From contig JAMONW010000131.1 of assembly GCA_027066355.1 (NCBI GenBank), positions 1 through 7,197 of the forward strand: a stretch of DNA of 7,197 nucleotides, read 5' to 3'. Of the stretch, positions 6,076-7,197 are shown in pieces (positions within the stretch are counted from its first letter, which is position 1; every line of letters begins with the position of its first letter). The notes beneath the pieces were generated by a model. It saw nothing but the letters and a program-made list of their open reading frames with translations. It was not told the DNA's origin and made no database searches. This DNA comes from Campylobacteraceae bacterium (GTDB lineage: Bacteria; Campylobacterota; Campylobacteria; Campylobacterales; Sulfurovaceae). A program made the translations under genes and the position numbers.

Positions 6076-6803
6076 TATAGAGTAAAAATTTCAAATGGAT
6101 TTTTAGATTGTGTAATTATAACTGAAATTGGCATAGAGTTTAATAAAAGCTCCATAGCATTAACAAAAAATTGCTCACTTTCAAAGTGTCCAATATCTAC
6201 AAGCATTTTATCTTCACTTAGTGCTTTCATAGCATCGTGATATTTTATATCTCCAGTTAAAAAGCAATCTGCATCGATAAAATCTAATAAACTTGCTCCT
6301 GCACCAGTAGTTAGGGCTATTGAATTGATTTTTTCTTTGTAGTTTACAACTTTAATTTTCTTTAAATTAAGTCTCTCTTTTAATAGCTTAAAAAGTTCAA
6401 CTGTTTTTAAATTAACTTTTGAACTACAAATAAAATCACTCTGTTTTTCTATTTTAAAACCTAAAATCTCTTCAAAAACATATTTGTTTAAGTGAGTTTT
6501 ATCAAAATTTGTATGCATTGCAATTAAACTTTGATTTTTTTTAATCATTAATGCTAGTAAATTTGCAGGATATTTTGCTAAATTTAGTGAGCTTAATTTT
6601 CCAAAAATCAAGGGGTGATGCACAATAAAGAGTGTCCCATCATTTGCATTTTTTATTATTTCTTCATCAATATCTAAAGATAAAACTATCTCTTTAATTC
6701 CACTATTAAAATCACCCAATATAAGCCCACTATTATCCCATTTTTCTTGTAGTTCAAATGGGCTTATTTCATCTAATTTATTATAAATCTCTTTGAGTGT
6801 CAT
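6075..6803 (-). CDS. Nif3-like dinuclear metal centre protein
   Basis: This is a complete 242-aa protein of the Nif3/YbgI (DUF34) family, which forms toroidal hexamers with a two-metal site per subunit; the physiological reaction is unsettled. The metal ligands are visible: HHP (His62, His63), HTNFD (His97, Asp101) and GHFESE (His206, Glu210), matching the E. coli YbgI ligand set. A TGDIKYHDAMKAL element also fits the family. Databases often label such proteins 'GTP cyclohydrolase 1 type 2', and the H. pylori member HP0959 has been discussed in that light; that activity should not be assumed. The ATG shares one base with the glyQ stop (TAATG), and an AGGGA lies upstream in glyQ, so translation is probably coupled. 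Confidence 0.93.
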   Translation of the reverse strand: MTLKEIYNKLDEISPFELQEKWDNSGLILGDFNSGIKEIVLSLDIDEEIIKNANDGTLFIVHHPLIFGKLSSLNLAKYPANLLALMIKKNQSLIAMHTNFDKTHLNKYVFEEILGFKIEKQSDFICSSKVNLKTVELFKLLKERLNLKKIKVVNYKEKINSIALTTGAGASLLDFIDADCFLTGDIKYHDAMKALSEDKMLVDIGHFESEQFFVNAMELLLNSMPISVIITQSKNPFEIFTL

Positions 6804-7197
6804 TAAGCTTTTGTCCCTTTTACTCTAGCATTTCTCTCTTGCTCTTGGGCTTTATATAATTTTGCACAACCAACAGATAGTTCACGCACCTTTAAAATAT
6901 AGTTTTGTCTTTGAGCTTGAGAAATTGCTTTTCTAGCATCAAGCACATTAAATGCGTGAGAGGCTTTCATACACTCATCATAAGCAGGAAGTGGTAAACC
7001 TTTTTCTAAACAGAGCTTACACTCATTACTAGCATCTTCAAAGTGTCTAAAAAGCATATCTGTAGAGGCTACTTCAAAGTGATATTTACTAAATTCATAC
7101 TCACTCTCTTTGTGAACATCACCATAAGTTGTAACTTCATTGCCTCTTTTATTCCACACCAAATCATAAACACTCTCTACACCTTGCAGATACATTG
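6803..7197 (-). CDS. glyQ: Glycyl-tRNA synthetase alpha subunit, C-terminal part
   Basis: GlyQ is the catalytic alpha subunit of the bacterial (alpha-beta)2 glycyl-tRNA synthetase, which charges tRNA-Gly. Only about 130 residues are present. The frame stays open to the right edge, and the Met at 7195 is internal: the sequence around it (MYLQGVESVYDLVW) is a conserved mid-protein segment in a protein usually near 290-300 aa. Other matches are TTYGDVHKESEYEFSKYHFE, PLPAYDECMKASHAFNVLDA and RKAISQAQRQNYILKVREL. The usual class II active-site motifs lie mostly outside the window. It is the most upstream gene seen of the leftward cluster; the promoter and glyS are not in the window. The stop overlaps the nif3-like ATG by one base. 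Confidence 0.96.
   Translation of the reverse strand, partial: MYLQGVESVYDLVWNKRGNEVTTYGDVHKESEYEFSKYHFEVASTDMLFRHFEDASNECKLCLEKGLPLPAYDECMKASHAFNVLDARKAISQAQRQNYILKVRELSVGCAKLYKAQEQERNARVKGTKA

Noticed and set aside
6075..6803. GTP cyclohydrolase as the product name of the Nif3-like gene
   Set aside because: The metal ligands identify the Nif3 fold only; the cyclohydrolase activity is not established for the family in general.
1..7197. CRISPR array, insertion sequence, prophage, toxin-antitoxin or tRNA gene
   Set aside because: I saw no regularly spaced repeats, transposase or phage motifs, cloverleaf, or paired small genes; gaps between genes are all under 170 bp.

Overview
The window is AT-rich chromosomal DNA carrying conserved housekeeping genes. 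Protein sequence and gene order both point to Campylobacterota (the former Epsilonproteobacteria). The series glyQ - nif3-like - coiled-coil/zinc-ribbon gene - waaA - (DUF167) - RluA-type pseudouridine synthase - ffh is, as I recall, largely shared with Campylobacter and in part with Helicobacter (the HP0957-HP0960 block). The genus cannot be fixed from the sequence. A free-living or marine member such as a Sulfurimonas relative is only a guess.

Left part (1-1511, + strand): the 3' portion of a class A penicillin-binding protein (PBP1A type). It has the end of the transglycosylase domain, a complete transpeptidase domain (SSFK, SRN and KTGT motifs) and a low-complexity Asn/Ser/Glu tail partly built from an AATAGY hexamer repeat. 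Positions 1512-1671 are a convergent intergenic gap with AT-rich inverted repeats. One of these (1630-1657) looks like a weak intrinsic terminator for the leftward genes.

Right part (1672-7197, - strand): read leftward from the right edge, the order is glyQ (C-terminal part only), nif3-like, flgZ-like, waaA, DUF167/YggU, an RluA-family pseudouridine synthase, then ffh. The first six are packed with overlaps or gaps of 11 nt or less and look like one transcription unit whose promoter lies beyond the right edge. A 136-bp spacer holding a hairpin and a recognisable -10 box separates them from ffh, which probably has its own promoter and a strong Shine-Dalgarno. The products serve tRNA charging, metal-centre chemistry of unknown role, flagellar control (by homology to H. 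pylori HP0958/FlgZ), Kdo addition to lipid A, rRNA modification and protein targeting. They share growth and envelope biogenesis as a theme but no single pathway.

I found no mobile element, CRISPR array, tRNA, rRNA, phage gene or defence cassette, and no convincing undescribed system. The points most worth a second look are the FlgZ-type regulator inside a translation/LPS operon, the use of GTG or TTG starts for three consecutive genes of that operon, several departures from consensus in the Ffh GTPase motifs, and the repeat-built tail of the penicillin-binding protein.
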